A stretch of DNA of 64,000 nucleotides from Glycine soja (lineage: Eukaryota > Streptophyta > Magnoliopsida > Fabales > Fabaceae). Positions 11,440-22,319 of this stretch are shown here, one piece after another. Location of the stretch: contig NC_041005.1 in NCBI RefSeq assembly GCF_004193775.1, positions 18,323,865 to 18,387,864 of the forward strand, in the 5' to 3' direction. Made by a program: the position numbers and the translations under genes. The notes under the pieces are model-generated. The model searched no databases and had not been told where the DNA came from. It saw only the letters and a list, made by a program, of their open reading frames with translations. Positions within the stretch are counted from its first letter, which is position 1. Each line of letters starts with the position of its first letter.

Positions 11440-11559
11440 TATCATGGCTGAAACCATTAATCTCTTGGTGCTTTGTAATTTTAATCTCTGGTACCACTGG
11501 TATTGGTTTACTTATTAATAAAATATATATATATTTTCAACCTTCCAAAAAAAAAGGAT
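11440..11559 (+). mobile_element. LINE 3' tail, copy E
   Basis: Only the 3' UTR is present: TGGTACCACTGGTATTGG at 11490-11508, then TTATTAATAAAATATATATA and an A run at 11548-11556. It is the most truncated of the five LINE copies. Confidence 0.55.
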
Positions 11560-12630
11560 GAGAGTTGGAGAAATTCTGCACTTGTCACTGCTATGGTGCA
11601 ATCTGTGATTCGCAATACAAATTTATTCTCAATCCACTCTCCAAGTAACTCTTCCTCCCACATAAATAACAGTCTTTTCCACCTTCAATATCATCTCACA
11701 CCTCTATCCCACCAGCTCCCTGTATCAGCCACCTAATGACGAATTTGTCTAATTCTCTGTGAGGTAGGTTACAAGTTAATTAGTCAATTAATAAGTTTTT
11801 TTTTCTTCTCTTCTCTTAATATTTGATGCATAATCATAACAAAAAGACATCAACTATTCAAGTACAATCTCGATTGACGTATGTACGAATGATCTTTGTG
11901 GGGTGGTTGGGGGCAGGAAACAAGGATAGATGGGTGGGCCATTAAATCATTGCTAAATATCTATGCATAAATAACCAGTTCACTTGGCACCTTTGTGGTC
12001 ACAAGCTCACAGAGAAAAAACACTCATTCCAATATAGAAAATCTTGAATCATGGTTTCATTAGGTGAGACTCAGATTACTCCTAATTGGGTATTGATTCT
12101 CTCCCCTACAATGAGTCTCATACAATGCAATACAGAACAGTCAAAACCAGCCATAGAAAAAGTAGAATCCAATCCAGCAATACAACCATACTGTAATGTG
12201 CTTTTGAAGTGCAGCATTATCATAAAAACATATGAACATTGGTTTTATTATTACGAATTGCATACCATAATTTTACTGTTATGCAGGCGTTCAACAACAA
12301 TGAGTGCAAAGGGATACCATAATTTTCAGATTCAGAAGAAACGCACCTTTGTGTACTTAGTTTGAGGGTGTGACCTTCTTCTACTTAGTTCCAAATAGCA
12401 CCCTGCAGTTCAAACATGTATACTATAGTAACTTGTTTCACACAATTAATTTTTTTCAAACACTACTACCGTAACATGAACAATGAGTGGAAAGGGATAC
12501 AAATTGGGAAATAGGGTTTTTGTTTTATGTTAAGGTACAACCACAAACAATTCAAATACTAACAATTAAACACAAAAGAAAAAGATTTTCACAAAAAATA
12601 CCAAGACACAACTCAAAATAGTGGACATGC
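11560..12630. other. No gene seen
   Basis: A TATA-like CATAAATAA lies at about 11965, followed by an ATG at 12051 that opens a 104-codon frame without any motif I recognise. It may be a third captured promoter and 5' exon, but nothing beyond spacing supports that. Confidence 0.3.
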
Positions 12631-12639
12631 TTACCTTCA

Positions 12640-13121
12640 CCAACACTGGAAAGGTCTGAAAAACCCACGACTTCGCCTGCGTCGCGGTAGCGGTGGTGGG
12701 AGCAGCGGGTCACAGGGACAAGTTCTTCACGGCGACAACCTAAATCTCAGGCTGGTAGCGGGACGGACTTCACGGCGGTGCTAGGTTTTTCAAGGGTTGC
12801 AGTCGAGGCGCTAGGTTTTTCGAGTTGTAATTCAGGCAAGCAAGGGCGCTGGTGCTTTGTTGCGAGAATATATAAACTCAAAAATCTACGACGGTGATTC
12901 GTAACACCGACTTTGTATTTTTATTTCTACGACGGTCCAGCCATCATGACCGTCTTTGATGACTTCAACAACGACGGGCTTAAATACAAACGTCGTTGAA
13001 CATGAAACGCTGCACATAAAAACTTTAATAATTACGGAATTGCCACCGTGTTGACAACAACGACGGGTTCTTCAGGTCCGTCTTAAAAACTGTGTCGTAG
13101 AAAGGCCTTTTTGTAGTAGTG
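12640..13121 (-). repeat. CACTA 5' terminal region: GC-rich leader, subterminal repeats and TIR
   Basis: Bases 12650-12840 are unusually GC-rich for the region and are bounded on the left by a minus-strand GTAAG at 12631-12635. They may form the non-coding first exon of the transposase gene. From about 12885 to 13100 the core ACGACGG (or CGTCGT in the other orientation) recurs, as expected for subterminal binding sites of a TNPA-like protein. The terminal inverted repeat is about 13090-13121. Bases 13122-13124 (ATA) would be the 3-bp target duplication, which cannot be checked at the other end. Confidence 0.65.
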
Positions 13122-13370
13122 ATATTTTGCATTAGCTTAGCCGATGCTAAATTAAATGAAAATGTGTCCTCAGGGTAGCGCCTCCTATATTCCTATGTGA
13201 CAAAAATACTCATTCTGATAAATGCTTTGTTGACCAACTCATTATGGTAAATATTTTTCGTTTTTAACCCATTTTAATGTGAAAGCCTAACAAATCACTT
13301 CTTCATTTTCCTTCCCTTCCTTGTTCCAAGGTCACTCAGCAATGGCCAAAGTTTCCTTCAAGTAGAAGTT

Positions 13371-13990
13371 TTCCGCCAATTCCTAGAAAATCTTAGGGTT
13401 CTTGCCATCGATAATGACCCAAAAGTTCTTGAACTTTATGGGAATGTGTTGAAAATCTTCTCTCAAAGTTCCTAGCAAGTATTAGGGTTCTTGCCATCGA
13501 TAACGATCCAAAAGTTGTTGAATTTATCATTATCAAGGTTAGATACACAAGATTTATTTTGTTAACTATTGCTTAGAGAAAGATGTACAATCCTTTTTTT
13601 CAATAAATGATAGTTTTTTTGTTGCATTGTAGTTATCACATGCACTGAATCTGGTGAGTAAAGGAAAAATTTGTATCTATGTAATCATCATGGTTCACAT
13701 GCCAAACATGAATGGCTATGAATTCTTTCCACATGTCAGCAAGGAAATTAATGTTCTTGTTATCAGTATATGTAAAATAGTTAGTCCCAGGAATTCTTGC
13801 ATAAGTATTGAACTTCTTTTACTTATCAAGTGCAATAAGCTATTATGCGTTGATGTCTCTTGATCACAACAAGAATACTGTGCTAAAGGTTGTTCAACTT
13901 GGGGCTTGTGATTATTGGATTAAACCTTTGCGTGAGCATCAATTCAAGAATATGAGGACGCATGCATGTTATAAGGAAAGTGATCGAGGC
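13371..13990 (+). pseudogene. Response regulator (receiver domain) pseudogene
   Basis: Separated frames match the receiver domain of two-component response regulators, type-B ARR-like. They are RVLAIDNDPKVLE at 13394-13435, HMPNMNGYEFFPHVSKE at 13693-13743, and VVQLGACDYWIKPLREHQF at 13888-13945. In working proteins these regions give the acidic pocket, the phospho-acceptor Asp and the conserved Lys. Here the Asp before MP is replaced, the acidic pair reads D-N-D, and the first segment is duplicated in tandem (13376-13433 and 13467-13524). Stops and frame changes separate the parts. No output domain follows. Confidence 0.65.
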
Positions 13991-14009
13991 CGTACCCGAA
14001 TCAAATAAA

Positions 14010-15007
14010 CATTAAAATACAGTATCTAGGAAGTGATCCTAGGTTGTCTCTCAGTGAGCAATGATAAACCAAAACGTTCATAACATGTAATAGTGAAACA
14101 GCAACGAATTGGGGGGGGGGTGTTTGTTTTTGCAAATTAAACAGCAAGCAAACTTGAATAAGAAAATAACAAAACTAAAATATGTTGTTTCCCCTTGATT
14201 CAAAAGCAAGTCTCTTAAGCAACACATACACCAATTAATCCTTCTCACATGTCCATTAAGCATGAACGAAACTGATCATTAAGCATGAACGTAAATTAAG
14301 CACAGAGACAATTAATCAAGCATTAAGCATGCATGGATTAATAGCAACAAATACAAAGCAATTGGTGAAGGGGAAAAACTGATCAGAATTCAATAGTAAT
14401 AACAAAACCTCAAAGAGAGCCGTGCTTGATCCTCAAGAGAAAACAACATTGGAGACTCAGCCTTCCATTAATCAGTAGAAATGAAAACGAATTCCAAGGC
14501 AGAAGCAGAAAACAAAATTGCAATTTGAAGTAGAAAACGAAATTTTATTGCTACGTGAACAGTGCGAGTGAACAGTAACACGAAACTGAAATTGCAAAAC
14601 CCTAAAATTTTTCTCCTATCTCAACAGTCTGCCTTCTACTAAAACCCTGGTGTTGTTATAAAGGTCATCAGCCCCAAAGCTTACAAAAATCGTTTTTAAG
14701 TCCAAGCCCAAAAAAAAAATAAAAATTGGACGAAATAAAATAAAATTGTCTGCTCTCTTCAAGTCCAAGCCAGTTCAGCCCAATTCCAGATCCAAGCCCA
14801 ATTGCTTATAATTCTCCTGAAATGAAATTAAAAACACAAAATTAGTCAAGTAGGCCCAAATGATAAAACTGCATAATTAATTTGACAATTAAGGCTAATC
14901 AGTAATTAAAATGGTGACAAAAAGGGTTAAGAAATAGGAGAAAATAATGACACATCAGAAAGCCCTGCATGAAAATAAGATACAAAGAAAATAGGGGAAT
15001 GATAACT
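14010..15007. other. Possible solo LTR or LTR fragment; no gene
   Basis: The block begins with AGTGATCCTAGGTTGTCTCTCA and has the even, moderately AT-rich texture of legume LTRs, including a TATAAA at about 14658. I cannot define paired boundaries or a target duplication, so its nature is a guess. A run of ten G occurs near 14110. Confidence 0.3.
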
Positions 15008-15016
15008 CTGAATTTG
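15008..15016. repeat. MULE target site duplication, left copy
   Basis: CTGAATTTG, identical to 18589-18597. It directly abuts the inverted repeat that starts at 15017. Confidence 0.85.
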
Positions 15017-15145
15017 GAGTAAATAGGCATTTTGGTCCCTAACTTTTGGCCCCTTTTGCAAATTAGTCCCTATCTTTTTTAAATGTAAAAAATAGTCCCT
15101 ATCTTTACATCCGTTATGCAAATAAGTCCCTACCATTAAAATCCA
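15017..15145. repeat. MULE left terminal inverted repeat
   Basis: Begins GAGTAAATAGGCATTTTGG and contains two TAGTCCCTATCTTT phrases. It pairs with 18460-18588 with scattered mismatches and small indels. Confidence 0.8.
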
Positions 15146-15984
15146 ATTTCCACTGTTAGTTATATGTCTATGTAGCAAGTCTTTGTCCATGTAAGCAAAC
15201 CCATGTGGCAAGTCTTTGGACTAAATTGAAAAATTATGATAAATTAGGATAAAAACCATTCAAAAATTAAGTAAACCCATTTTCCCCAAAACGGTTTCAC
15301 TGACTTAGACTACGATTGCATTGGGTTTTTTCACTGTGGTCTAAGAACGTCTCTTTGTATTCCCTCCATTTTCTAGTCGTGGTCTCCCTTGTTCTCATCA
15401 TCAACCCCTCCCTCCGCCAGTAGCGAACATTTCTCAGCATTCGTTGGTCATTGCCACTCTTCGCGCTTTGCTCTTCACTCAAGTTCGCGTCATGTACGCT
15501 ATCATTTGAAATTTTTGTGTGTTCATTTTCATTGTTGCTCCAAGTTTGCATAATGTACGTTATCATTTTCATTTGCAGTCGTTTATGTTGTCATTTTTGT
15601 TTTCTTGTTCATCGCCCTGTTACATGAAGAGTTTTGTTTCGTGGTTATTTTGCGTTTTTGCATTTTTGTTTTTTGTTTTGGTCACTATTTTGGTGAACCA
15701 GTTCGTCATTTTGCTTTTCATTCATATAAATCGTTGTGATGTGTTGATTAAGGTTTGATGAAGAACGATTTATATTCTCTTGTATTTTTGGGCTTTTATA
15801 TGTTGAAGGGTTTTGATATAGCATGGATTCATTGTTACTCTATTTTATGGTCCTTTATTATTTTGATTTATGATGCTTTGTTTTTATACATGACATTGCA
15901 TTTTGTCGTGTGATGTGCCTATGTTTGAGTTAGGTTTTTTATTTCCTAATATATGACATTGTTTGTGGTTTTTGATTGTGTAGA

Positions 15985-16768
15985 ATGGATGCCAAGATAA
16001 CTTTAATATTGCACCATGGAGGAAGATTCACTCCACGTGCCAATGATGGAAAGGTTGAATATATAGGCGGAGAATTTGACATTTGGGAGGATATATCTAC
16101 AAATTACATGAACATATTTATCCTATGTGATCTGGTGTAAGCATGTAAGAAGTATAGCAGAATAGGAGATTATTTTTGGTTGATTGATAAGGACTTAGAT
16201 TTTAATCATGGGTTAAGGAGCTATACAATAGATGGAGATATATTATACTTAGTGAAGGATGCTTTGGAAAATGAGAATGAGATAAATGTTTATTTTTATC
16301 ATGAAGTTGATCCAATTCCAGAAGAAGTCCCATTAATGTTGGACTTGAAATGTCATCCAATTCTAGAAGCTAGTAATGAGGATGATTTAGATGATGTACC
16401 TGTTGCTGGCCATGAGGAAGGTAAATTTTAATTGATCTCTACTTGGTCCAACATGGTTAGCATAATTTTGAATAATTTTGGAATTTAATGTTTATAATTG
16501 ATTAATATAATTTATTTGTACTTGGCCACTATTGATGCAGATGTTGGTGGTGGAGAGAAAGGTATTAATGTAGGTCCCTGCACCTATTGTTGATGTTCCA
16601 CTAGTAGCAAGGTATAAGCTAAACATAAGAAGACCCAAACAAAAGAACATTTCAAACACTTCAACAGTAGACACACCTATTGTAGATGTCCCACCAACAA
16701 CACCCTTACTTTTCATGCCAACACCAAGGTTCACTAGAAGGAAGGCTGCTGATAAAGATTCAGTATAA
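15985..16768 (+). pseudogene. PB1-like domain protein of MULE type, broken
   Basis: The ATG at 15985 starts a frame reading MDAKITLILHHGGRF, then YIGGEFDIWEDIS, the opening of the PB1-like domain found at the N-terminus of many plant Mutator-like proteins. An in-frame TAA at 16138-16140 interrupts the domain; after it the same frame continues (RIGDYFWLIDKDLDFNHGLR) to a GTAAA splice donor near 16422. An acceptor CAG at 16538-16540 leads into a second exon. After a frame change this exon encodes a Pro/Thr-rich stretch ending in TPRFTRRKAADKDSV at 16768. In full-length relatives a zinc finger and MULE transposase follow; here they are absent. Confidence 0.65.
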
Positions 16769-17888
16769 AAATGAAGAAAAGTGAAGACCCATTTCTTGTT
16801 TTATTTTGTTATTAGGATGTGTAGTTGGATATGACTAATTTATATTCAGTAGGTACTAGTTTATGTTGTGTACTTTGGTACTTTAAATTTGAAAGCTTGA
16901 ACGATGTAAACATTATGGTACTTATCTATGAAAGCTTGAGTTATCTATTTTGGTTTATGGTGTGAAAGCTTGCCCTGCTGAAGGATTGCTTGTAACTAGC
17001 ATGCACTGGTGCATGTGCTCATCATATGCTTTGGTCTATGAAATGAAATTATGGTTGAGCCATGTTGGTTCTCTTGTTTAGGAAGTGTCAAATGAAATTT
17101 GCTAGTAGTTTTCTGCTCAGGTGTTGGAGCTTTTATGCAGGCTTTGGAGCAATTTCTACTAGCAATTTCCTCTGCATCTATACAATTTCCATGACAGTAA
17201 GGAACTATTGATATGGACTAGGACCACTGTTAAACCTCATAGCAGCTTGTAGAGTTTGAAAAATAATCACATGATTTAATGTCTTGTTTCTTCTCCTTCT
17301 TTTATAATTTACACATTGTTTTGGAGCTGCAGCTTCATGTATTTGAACTTCGAATTAGAGAGAAAACAAGGAATGACCATTACTTTTAGTGCTTTTTTTT
17401 AGAGAGTGGTATGTTAAGTGTGTGATGTGGCTATGATTTAGATAATCTTAATAGTAATCACTCACACTATAAAGTACTCATAATCATAGCAATGGGAGAA
17501 GGTAGGCAGATGAGTGAGACATCATATTTTTCATGAAGCCAAAGGACTAGGGAACAATAACAAGAAAAATGTTGATGAAGCCAAATTAACTCAAATTTCT
17601 ACTGGTTGTCAATAAAAAATGTCAAGAAGCATTATAAGCAGAAAATATGGCAGTAGATAGACCCAAATCAAATTTCAAATGAAAAACTTGAGGAACTGCA
17701 AAGTAACTGACAGTAGCAACAAAAACTTGAGGAATTTCATTCACAATATTTCTTCAGCAAAACAACACTTATAATATCAGAAGATATTACTACAAATTTT
17801 TCCTAAAACATATTCCCCCTAAAACTAACATTATAATTAAAATTGAAAAACCTAACAACACAATGTTTGTTAAATTTTTCATTTTCTT
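16769..17888. other. Spacer between the two converging MULE genes; no gene
   Basis: No coding similarity is seen. It occupies the place where the transposase of a complete relative would be, so it may be what remains after an internal deletion. Confidence 0.4.
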
Positions 17889-18152
17889 CTACAATGCTTC
17901 AATTTGTAGGTTCAAATCAGCCACTATCATTGATTCTCTTGTGATAGAAGAAGGATTAGAAACTTGGTTTTCTTCTTCAACCCATTGAAAAAATTGACAG
18001 TTATTTGTGTCTGTTTGGGGCAATGCACAAGTATAGAATAACCTTCCTGGGTTCCTCCTTGTTCTTGCAGTTCGAATAGCTGCACTTCTTCCATGGTGAC
18101 ATTGGCGAATGGTTCTACCAAAAAATGGAGAAGAACTACCACTTGTGGACAT
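17889..18152 (-). CDS. GRF-type zinc finger protein carried by the MULE
   Basis: The 87-codon frame starts MSTSGSSSPFFGR and carries AIRTARTRRNPGRLFYTC and CQFFQWVEEE, the pattern of GRF zinc fingers (Cys or His ligands around a Gly-Arg-Phe-type core, here NPGRLFYTC). GRF fingers bind single-stranded nucleic acid in better-known proteins; here the role is unknown. The usual first Cys pair appears as Cys-His-His, so zinc binding may be altered. I chose the ATG at 18150-18152 because the family starts here; an upstream frame to 18317 adds hydrophobic, unrelated residues. It lies next to the right TIR and faces the PB1-like gene. Confidence 0.65.
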   Translation of the reverse strand: MSTSGSSSPFFGRTIRQCHHGRSAAIRTARTRRNPGRLFYTCALPQTDTNNCQFFQWVEEENQVSNPSSITRESMIVADLNLQIEAL

Positions 18153-18459
18153 GGAGAAATCAAAGCCCACTAGGAAGAAGATGCAGTGAGGGGAGGAAAA
18201 AGATGGAGCGAGGGGGACAAATAAGACCAAGGAGAAACACACACACTTAAGACTCCACCATGTTGGAATTGAGAGGAGAGAAGCTTTAGAAACCCTAATT
18301 TGAGGAAGAAGAAGCAAGTGAAGAAGAAAATATTTGATAACTTTTTAAATTTTGCATCAAAGTTCAGTCTACGTGTCACAATCTGAGACAATTTGCCACG
18401 TTGGATAGCCTATGTGACACTAAAATTGCCAACAACGCACCTCACTAACGACATTACTT

Positions 18460-18588
18460 TTAAATTTAACGGCAAGGACTATTTTGCAAAACTTATGCAA
18501 AGACAGGGACTACTTTTTACATTTCAAAAAGATAGAGACTAATTTGCAAAAGGGGTCAAAAGTTAGGGACCAAAATTCCTATTTACTC
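18460..18588. repeat. MULE right terminal inverted repeat
   Basis: Inverted copy of 15017-15145, ending ...CCTATTTACTC at 18588. Confidence 0.8.
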
Positions 18589-18597
18589 CTGAATTTG
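18589..18597. repeat. MULE target site duplication, right copy
   Basis: CTGAATTTG, identical to 15008-15016. Confidence 0.85.
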
Positions 18598-19653
18598 CTT
18601 CTTCTTCTGACCATACTCCAAGAAAAGAGTCCCGTGTAATGAGGTTAATGAGCTTAATGATATGATTCTTTGGCAATTGTTTTTCCCTTTGTGGTTTAAT
18701 TTTTTTTTCTTCTATTCGTAAAACTAAAAGACTAGATTGGATTTCTTTGGTGGTATTGCTATACATAGATGTATAAGCCATCATCTAACACTTTCAATTT
18801 TTTCCCTAAATTATTTTTCAGTTGCTGTTGCTAGTTATTTACTGGTTATAAGGATCACATTATAATAACTACATTACAAACCTCTTCTAAAAGAGTGCAT
18901 TATATATAGACTATTCATAGTCAATTATTCATATACTATCAATATCCTAAGATCATGCTGGAATTCATCCTGCAGTAGCAACCTCTTTTAACTGAGCTGT
19001 TTTGATCCTTTGGCTGCGGAGACAATTGCTTTTAGATGGCCCATCAAAACCTCATCACAGTAGTATTTTACAAACAAAACTTGTGAGACAGAAAGTCAGG
19101 CTCTTCACTTGAGATGGAAAAAGCCAAATGTTCATCACTACTTATACCATGTAGGACTATTGAAGGACTATGAGAACCTTACACGTAGAGGAAGACAACT
19201 ATCTTTGCTTCATACAAGACAGAGTGGAAATTTAGGGGCAGATAAGCTAGAAAAATTAGCTTTTCATTTTCATGATTGTGGAGGATGTTCCTCACCAGAT
19301 TTTGGCTATTCTTGAAGCCGATTTTATTGCCCTCCATGGCTCTTTTGCTTTTCAATAAATGGAAGCTTACCTAACAAAAGCTAAAAGAAAAAAGAGTAAA
19401 GGTATTGCTGGCATAATATCCAAAAACAAATAAACTTGTAATTAACATAACAAAATGTCCAACACACACTTAATTCCTACAATTAGAGTTAACAAACTAT
19501 CTACTCTTTAATGTTAGCTGCATATAACATAAAACCTTACAAACACAGAAATATTTTGAAGGTAAATCCATTTCATGACAAGTTGAAAGCATTCTATAGA
19601 CAACACTATCAACTACTAACCTCAAGTCCTCAATAGAGGAATACCCAAATATG
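18598..19653. other. No gene seen
   Basis: Host or older repeat sequence between the MULE and the copia element. A 68-codon plus frame at 19109-19315 looks compositionally like a protein but I do not recognise it. Confidence 0.35.
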
Positions 19654-19658
19654 AACTA

Positions 19659-20037
19659 TGTTTGAAAGGAGAAGGTCATAGGAAGTATTTGAGAGAAATG
19701 GAGGAGGAGAGAATATTTGAAAGAAGATTAGTTTTTATGACTTCAGAAATGCTTTTGTTTTGGCTTCGTTGGATTCACATACAAATGACAACCTCCCCCC
19801 CCCCCCCCCTTTTATAGGCTTGAAGGGAGATTTCTAGATACATCAAGAAAGATTCCACACTCTTCAAGGGAGAGTTCTTTAGACTTCCCCCAGCTACTTA
19901 GTTCTACACACTTTTCCAATTAAATATTACTTCTACTTATTTCTACACTTCTCTAGAATTTTCTTTGGATTAGTAGCCCAAACTTAATGGGTCAAACACT
20001 TGATTAATGGGCTAAATCAAGTTTATATTATTTAACA
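19659..20037 (-). repeat. Copia 3' LTR
   Basis: Closely similar to 23948-24326, including CACTTGATTAATGGGCTAAA and a TATAAAAG box on the minus strand near 19809-19816. A run of C near 19795-19809 is expanded relative to the other copy. Just inside it (20038-20052) the minus strand has an AAGGGTGA purine tract that may be the polypurine tract. Confidence 0.75.
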
Positions 20038-20112
20038 TCACCCTTAAACTTGATTTACCATTCCAATTAAGCTTCTTAACTTGATAAAGTCTTCTTACTT
20101 GAGCAGCTTTTT

Positions 20113-20441
20113 TTAGTCCATAAAGCATCTTTTTAGCTTGCTAACTTTGTCTTCTTCTCCTTTCACCTTGTATCTTAGTGGTTGCTCAATGTACACTTCT
20201 TCCTCAAGGACTCCATCAAAGAAGGCAGACTTCATGTCCATCTGGTGAATTCTCCGCCTATGTTGAGCTGTAAGAGAGAGTATTAGTCTTATGGTCTCCA
20301 TGCGAGCGATCGGAGCTAACACCTCGTCATAATCAATCCTAGTCTTTTGACTGTAACCTTTTGCAACTAGCCTAGCCTTGTATCTTTCATTTTCTCCCTT
20401 TGCATTGTTCTCTATTTTGTACACCCACTTGACACCAATAG
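20113..20441 (-). pseudogene. Copia reverse transcriptase fragment (3' of the nested solo LTR)
   Basis: The frame contains KARLVAKGYSQ, then a DYDEVLAPIARMETIR block and HQMDMKSAFFDG, the fingers and first palm part of Ty1/copia RT. It stops soon after a degenerate KLKRCFMD (normally followed by the rest of the palm with YVDD). From there the sequence goes within about 70 bases to the polypurine tract and LTR, so the catalytic YVDD and RNase H are deleted. The frame is interrupted upstream by the solo LTR and resumes at 21436. Confidence 0.75.
20437..20441. repeat. Solo LTR target duplication, left copy (AATAG)
   Basis: AATAG directly precedes the solo LTR and is repeated at 21436-21440. Confidence 0.85.
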
Positions 20442-21435
20442 TGATGGAAGCTTGCTTGAGAAGCTTCTATGGAGGCTGAATCTTTGAGCTCAATGAGGTC
20501 CTTCAATGGTGATTTTCAACCATGGAGATGCAGCGGAAGGTAAAGGAGAAGAGGTGAGAGGAGGCGTCATCCACTAGGGAATAAGCCATGGAAGGAGGAG
20601 CTTCACCACCAAGAGAGTGCCTTGGATAAGAAGCTTAGAGAGAAAGCTTCAATGGAGAAAGAGAATGAGGGAGAGAGAGAGAGAAAGAGAGAGAGAAAGT
20701 GGCATAGAAAATTGAAGGAAGAAAGGGAGAGAAGTTGAACTTTGAAGTGTGTCTCACAAGACTCTCATTCATCAAAGTTATGACAAGTGTTATACATGTT
20801 TTTATTTATAGCCTAGGTCACTAATTTCATTTCATGTGAATCTAAGAGAAATATTCCAAGGATATGCCAAAGGCATCTTAGCATATTCCAAGAATATACC
20901 AAAGGCATCTTAGCATATTCCCTTTAGATGCTACAAGAATGGAAGGTGTGCCTCTAGCACATGAGAAAGGAACATGCCACAAGAATATTCCAAAGGAATA
21001 TTCCAAGAATATGCAAAAGTCATCTTAGCATATTCCTTGAGAAGCTAGAGGGGGGAACTATACACACCCCTCCAATAGCTAAGCTCACCCCATGCCAAAA
21101 TACATGAAAATACAAAAAAGTCTCTACTACAAAGGCTACTCAAAATTCCCTAAAATACAAGGCTAAAACCATATACTACTAAGGTACCCTTAACTCGTAG
21201 GATAGGGTGTTCTTAATTTGTAGGGTACCCTACAAACCTAAAATGGCCAAAATACAAGGCCCAAAAGAAGGAAAATTTATTCTAATATTTACAAAGAAAA
21301 GTGGGCTCATACATAGCCCGTGGGCCCAAAATCTACCCTAAGGCTCATGAGAATCCTAGGGCCTTTTCCTGCATCTCTGGCCCAATCTTGTTAGAGTCTT
21401 CTATCCAATTCCCTTGGGGGGGTAGGATTACATCA
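20442..21435 (-). repeat. Solo LTR nested in the copia RT region
   Basis: It starts TGATGGAAGC and ends ATTACATCA, so the ends form the TG...CA pair with a 5-bp inverted TGATG/CATCA. It is flanked by perfect AATAG repeats. Removing it rejoins the RT reading frame of the host element, which shows this is an insertion. No internal region or second LTR remains, the product of LTR-LTR recombination. A CTATAAATAAA box on the minus strand at about 20800-20811 suggests minus orientation. A GA microsatellite lies at 20670-20700. Confidence 0.85.
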
Positions 21436-21770
21436 AATAGCCTTGTGCCCTTTTGGAAGGGAAACGAGTTCCCATGTGTCATTCTTTTTTATGAATCTAA
21501 TTTCTTCGTCCATCACATCTATTCATCTTTTATCTTGCGCAACTTCTTCAAAGTCCATTGATTCACAATATGCAAAGAGACAAAATAGTGTGATATTATC
21601 CAATCTCTCAGTTCCATCATAAAGATCTTGGAGGGTTCTTGTACGTGACACAACCCTTTCACTCTTAGGAGATGGCAAAGTATCTTCATGAGTGGTTGAT
21701 GTTGATGGGGTAGCTCTTGCTGAACATGTTGAGGTGTATTCTCTTCTTCAAGTGGAGGAAAAAGTTGCAT
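21436..21770 (-). pseudogene. Copia RT N-terminal part and integrase-RT linker, broken
   Basis: Next to the solo LTR the minus strand encodes the stretch that normally leads into KWVYK of copia RT. Traces of the sequence before it are spread over two frames to about 21770. At least two frame changes and stops are present. Confidence 0.6.
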
Positions 21771-22319
21771 TCCTTTTCATGAGTCTCAAAGTCCCATTGT
21801 CCTTCTACACCCAAAAACCCTCAAGTGAGAGATATCAGGCTTTCTTTCACTCCATGCTTCTTGTGGTGTCTTTCCCCATACACTTCTTGTTGAAGATCGA
21901 TTGGTCAAATAAACTGCACATGCCACAACTTCTGCCCAAAATTATTTTGGCAATTTCTTTCTTTTGAGCATGCTTTGAGCCATATCAAGAATCCTTCTAT
22001 TTCTTCTTTTCGCCACAACATTCTATTGGGAGGATCATGGAACCGTCAGGGGACATCTAATTTCATTCTCTTCACAAAACTCTCATAACTCTTTGGAAGT
22101 GAATTCTCCTCCTCGATCAATCCTCATGGATTTGATCTTTCGACGATTTTCTTTCTCCACTGCAGCTTTGAACTTCTTAAAGGCAAAAAAGACTTATGAT
22201 TTTTGCTTTAAGAAATAGGCCCATGTTGTTCTTGAAAAATTATCAATGAAAAGGAGGAAATAACTATTTTTACCTAGTGAGCTTGGCTTGATTGGCCCAC
22301 AGACGTCAGCATGTATTAG
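21771..22319 (-). pseudogene. Copia integrase core, broken
   Basis: On the minus strand the segment shows degenerate integrase motifs, including HADVCGPI near 22300, DNFSRTTW near 22230 and RGGEF near 22110. These are separated by stops and frame changes. The catalytic Asp/Glu pattern cannot be read without breaks. Confidence 0.6.

Larger units (their letters stand above)
1..13121 (-). mobile_element. CACTA (En/Spm) transposon, 5' part; left end outside window
   Basis: The right terminus at 13121 reads, on the minus strand, CACTACTACAAAAAGG, a typical CACTA terminal inverted repeat. Transposase genes run leftward from it (TNP2-like at 750-3943, TNPA-like exon at 344-628). Just inside the terminus are short subterminal repeats with the core ACGACGG or its complement. 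The opposite terminus is not seen and must lie left of base 1, so the element is longer than 13 kb. Bases 3944-12640 hold LINE tails, a small inverted-repeat element and two plant gene fragments, consistent with a large first intron or an accessory region. Treating everything from 1 to 13121 as one element is inference; an internal boundary could have been missed. Confidence 0.75.
15017..18588. mobile_element. Mutator-like element (MULE), non-autonomous, with intact termini
   Basis: The termini are inverted repeats of roughly 125 bp (15017-15145 and 18460-18588), beginning GAGTAAATAGG at both ends and diverging slightly inward. They are flanked by a perfect 9-bp direct repeat, CTGAATTTG, at 15008-15016 and 18589-18597, the size made by Mutator-like transposases. 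Inside are a PB1-like gene (15985-16768, plus) and a GRF zinc-finger gene (17889-18152, minus) converging on a non-coding spacer. No MuDR-type transposase is present, so movement would need a related transposase in trans. Confidence 0.85.

Noticed and set aside
12051..12365. 104-codon ORF after a TATA-like sequence
   Set aside because: No motif, no conserved neighbour; kept only as a remark on a possible captured 5' exon.
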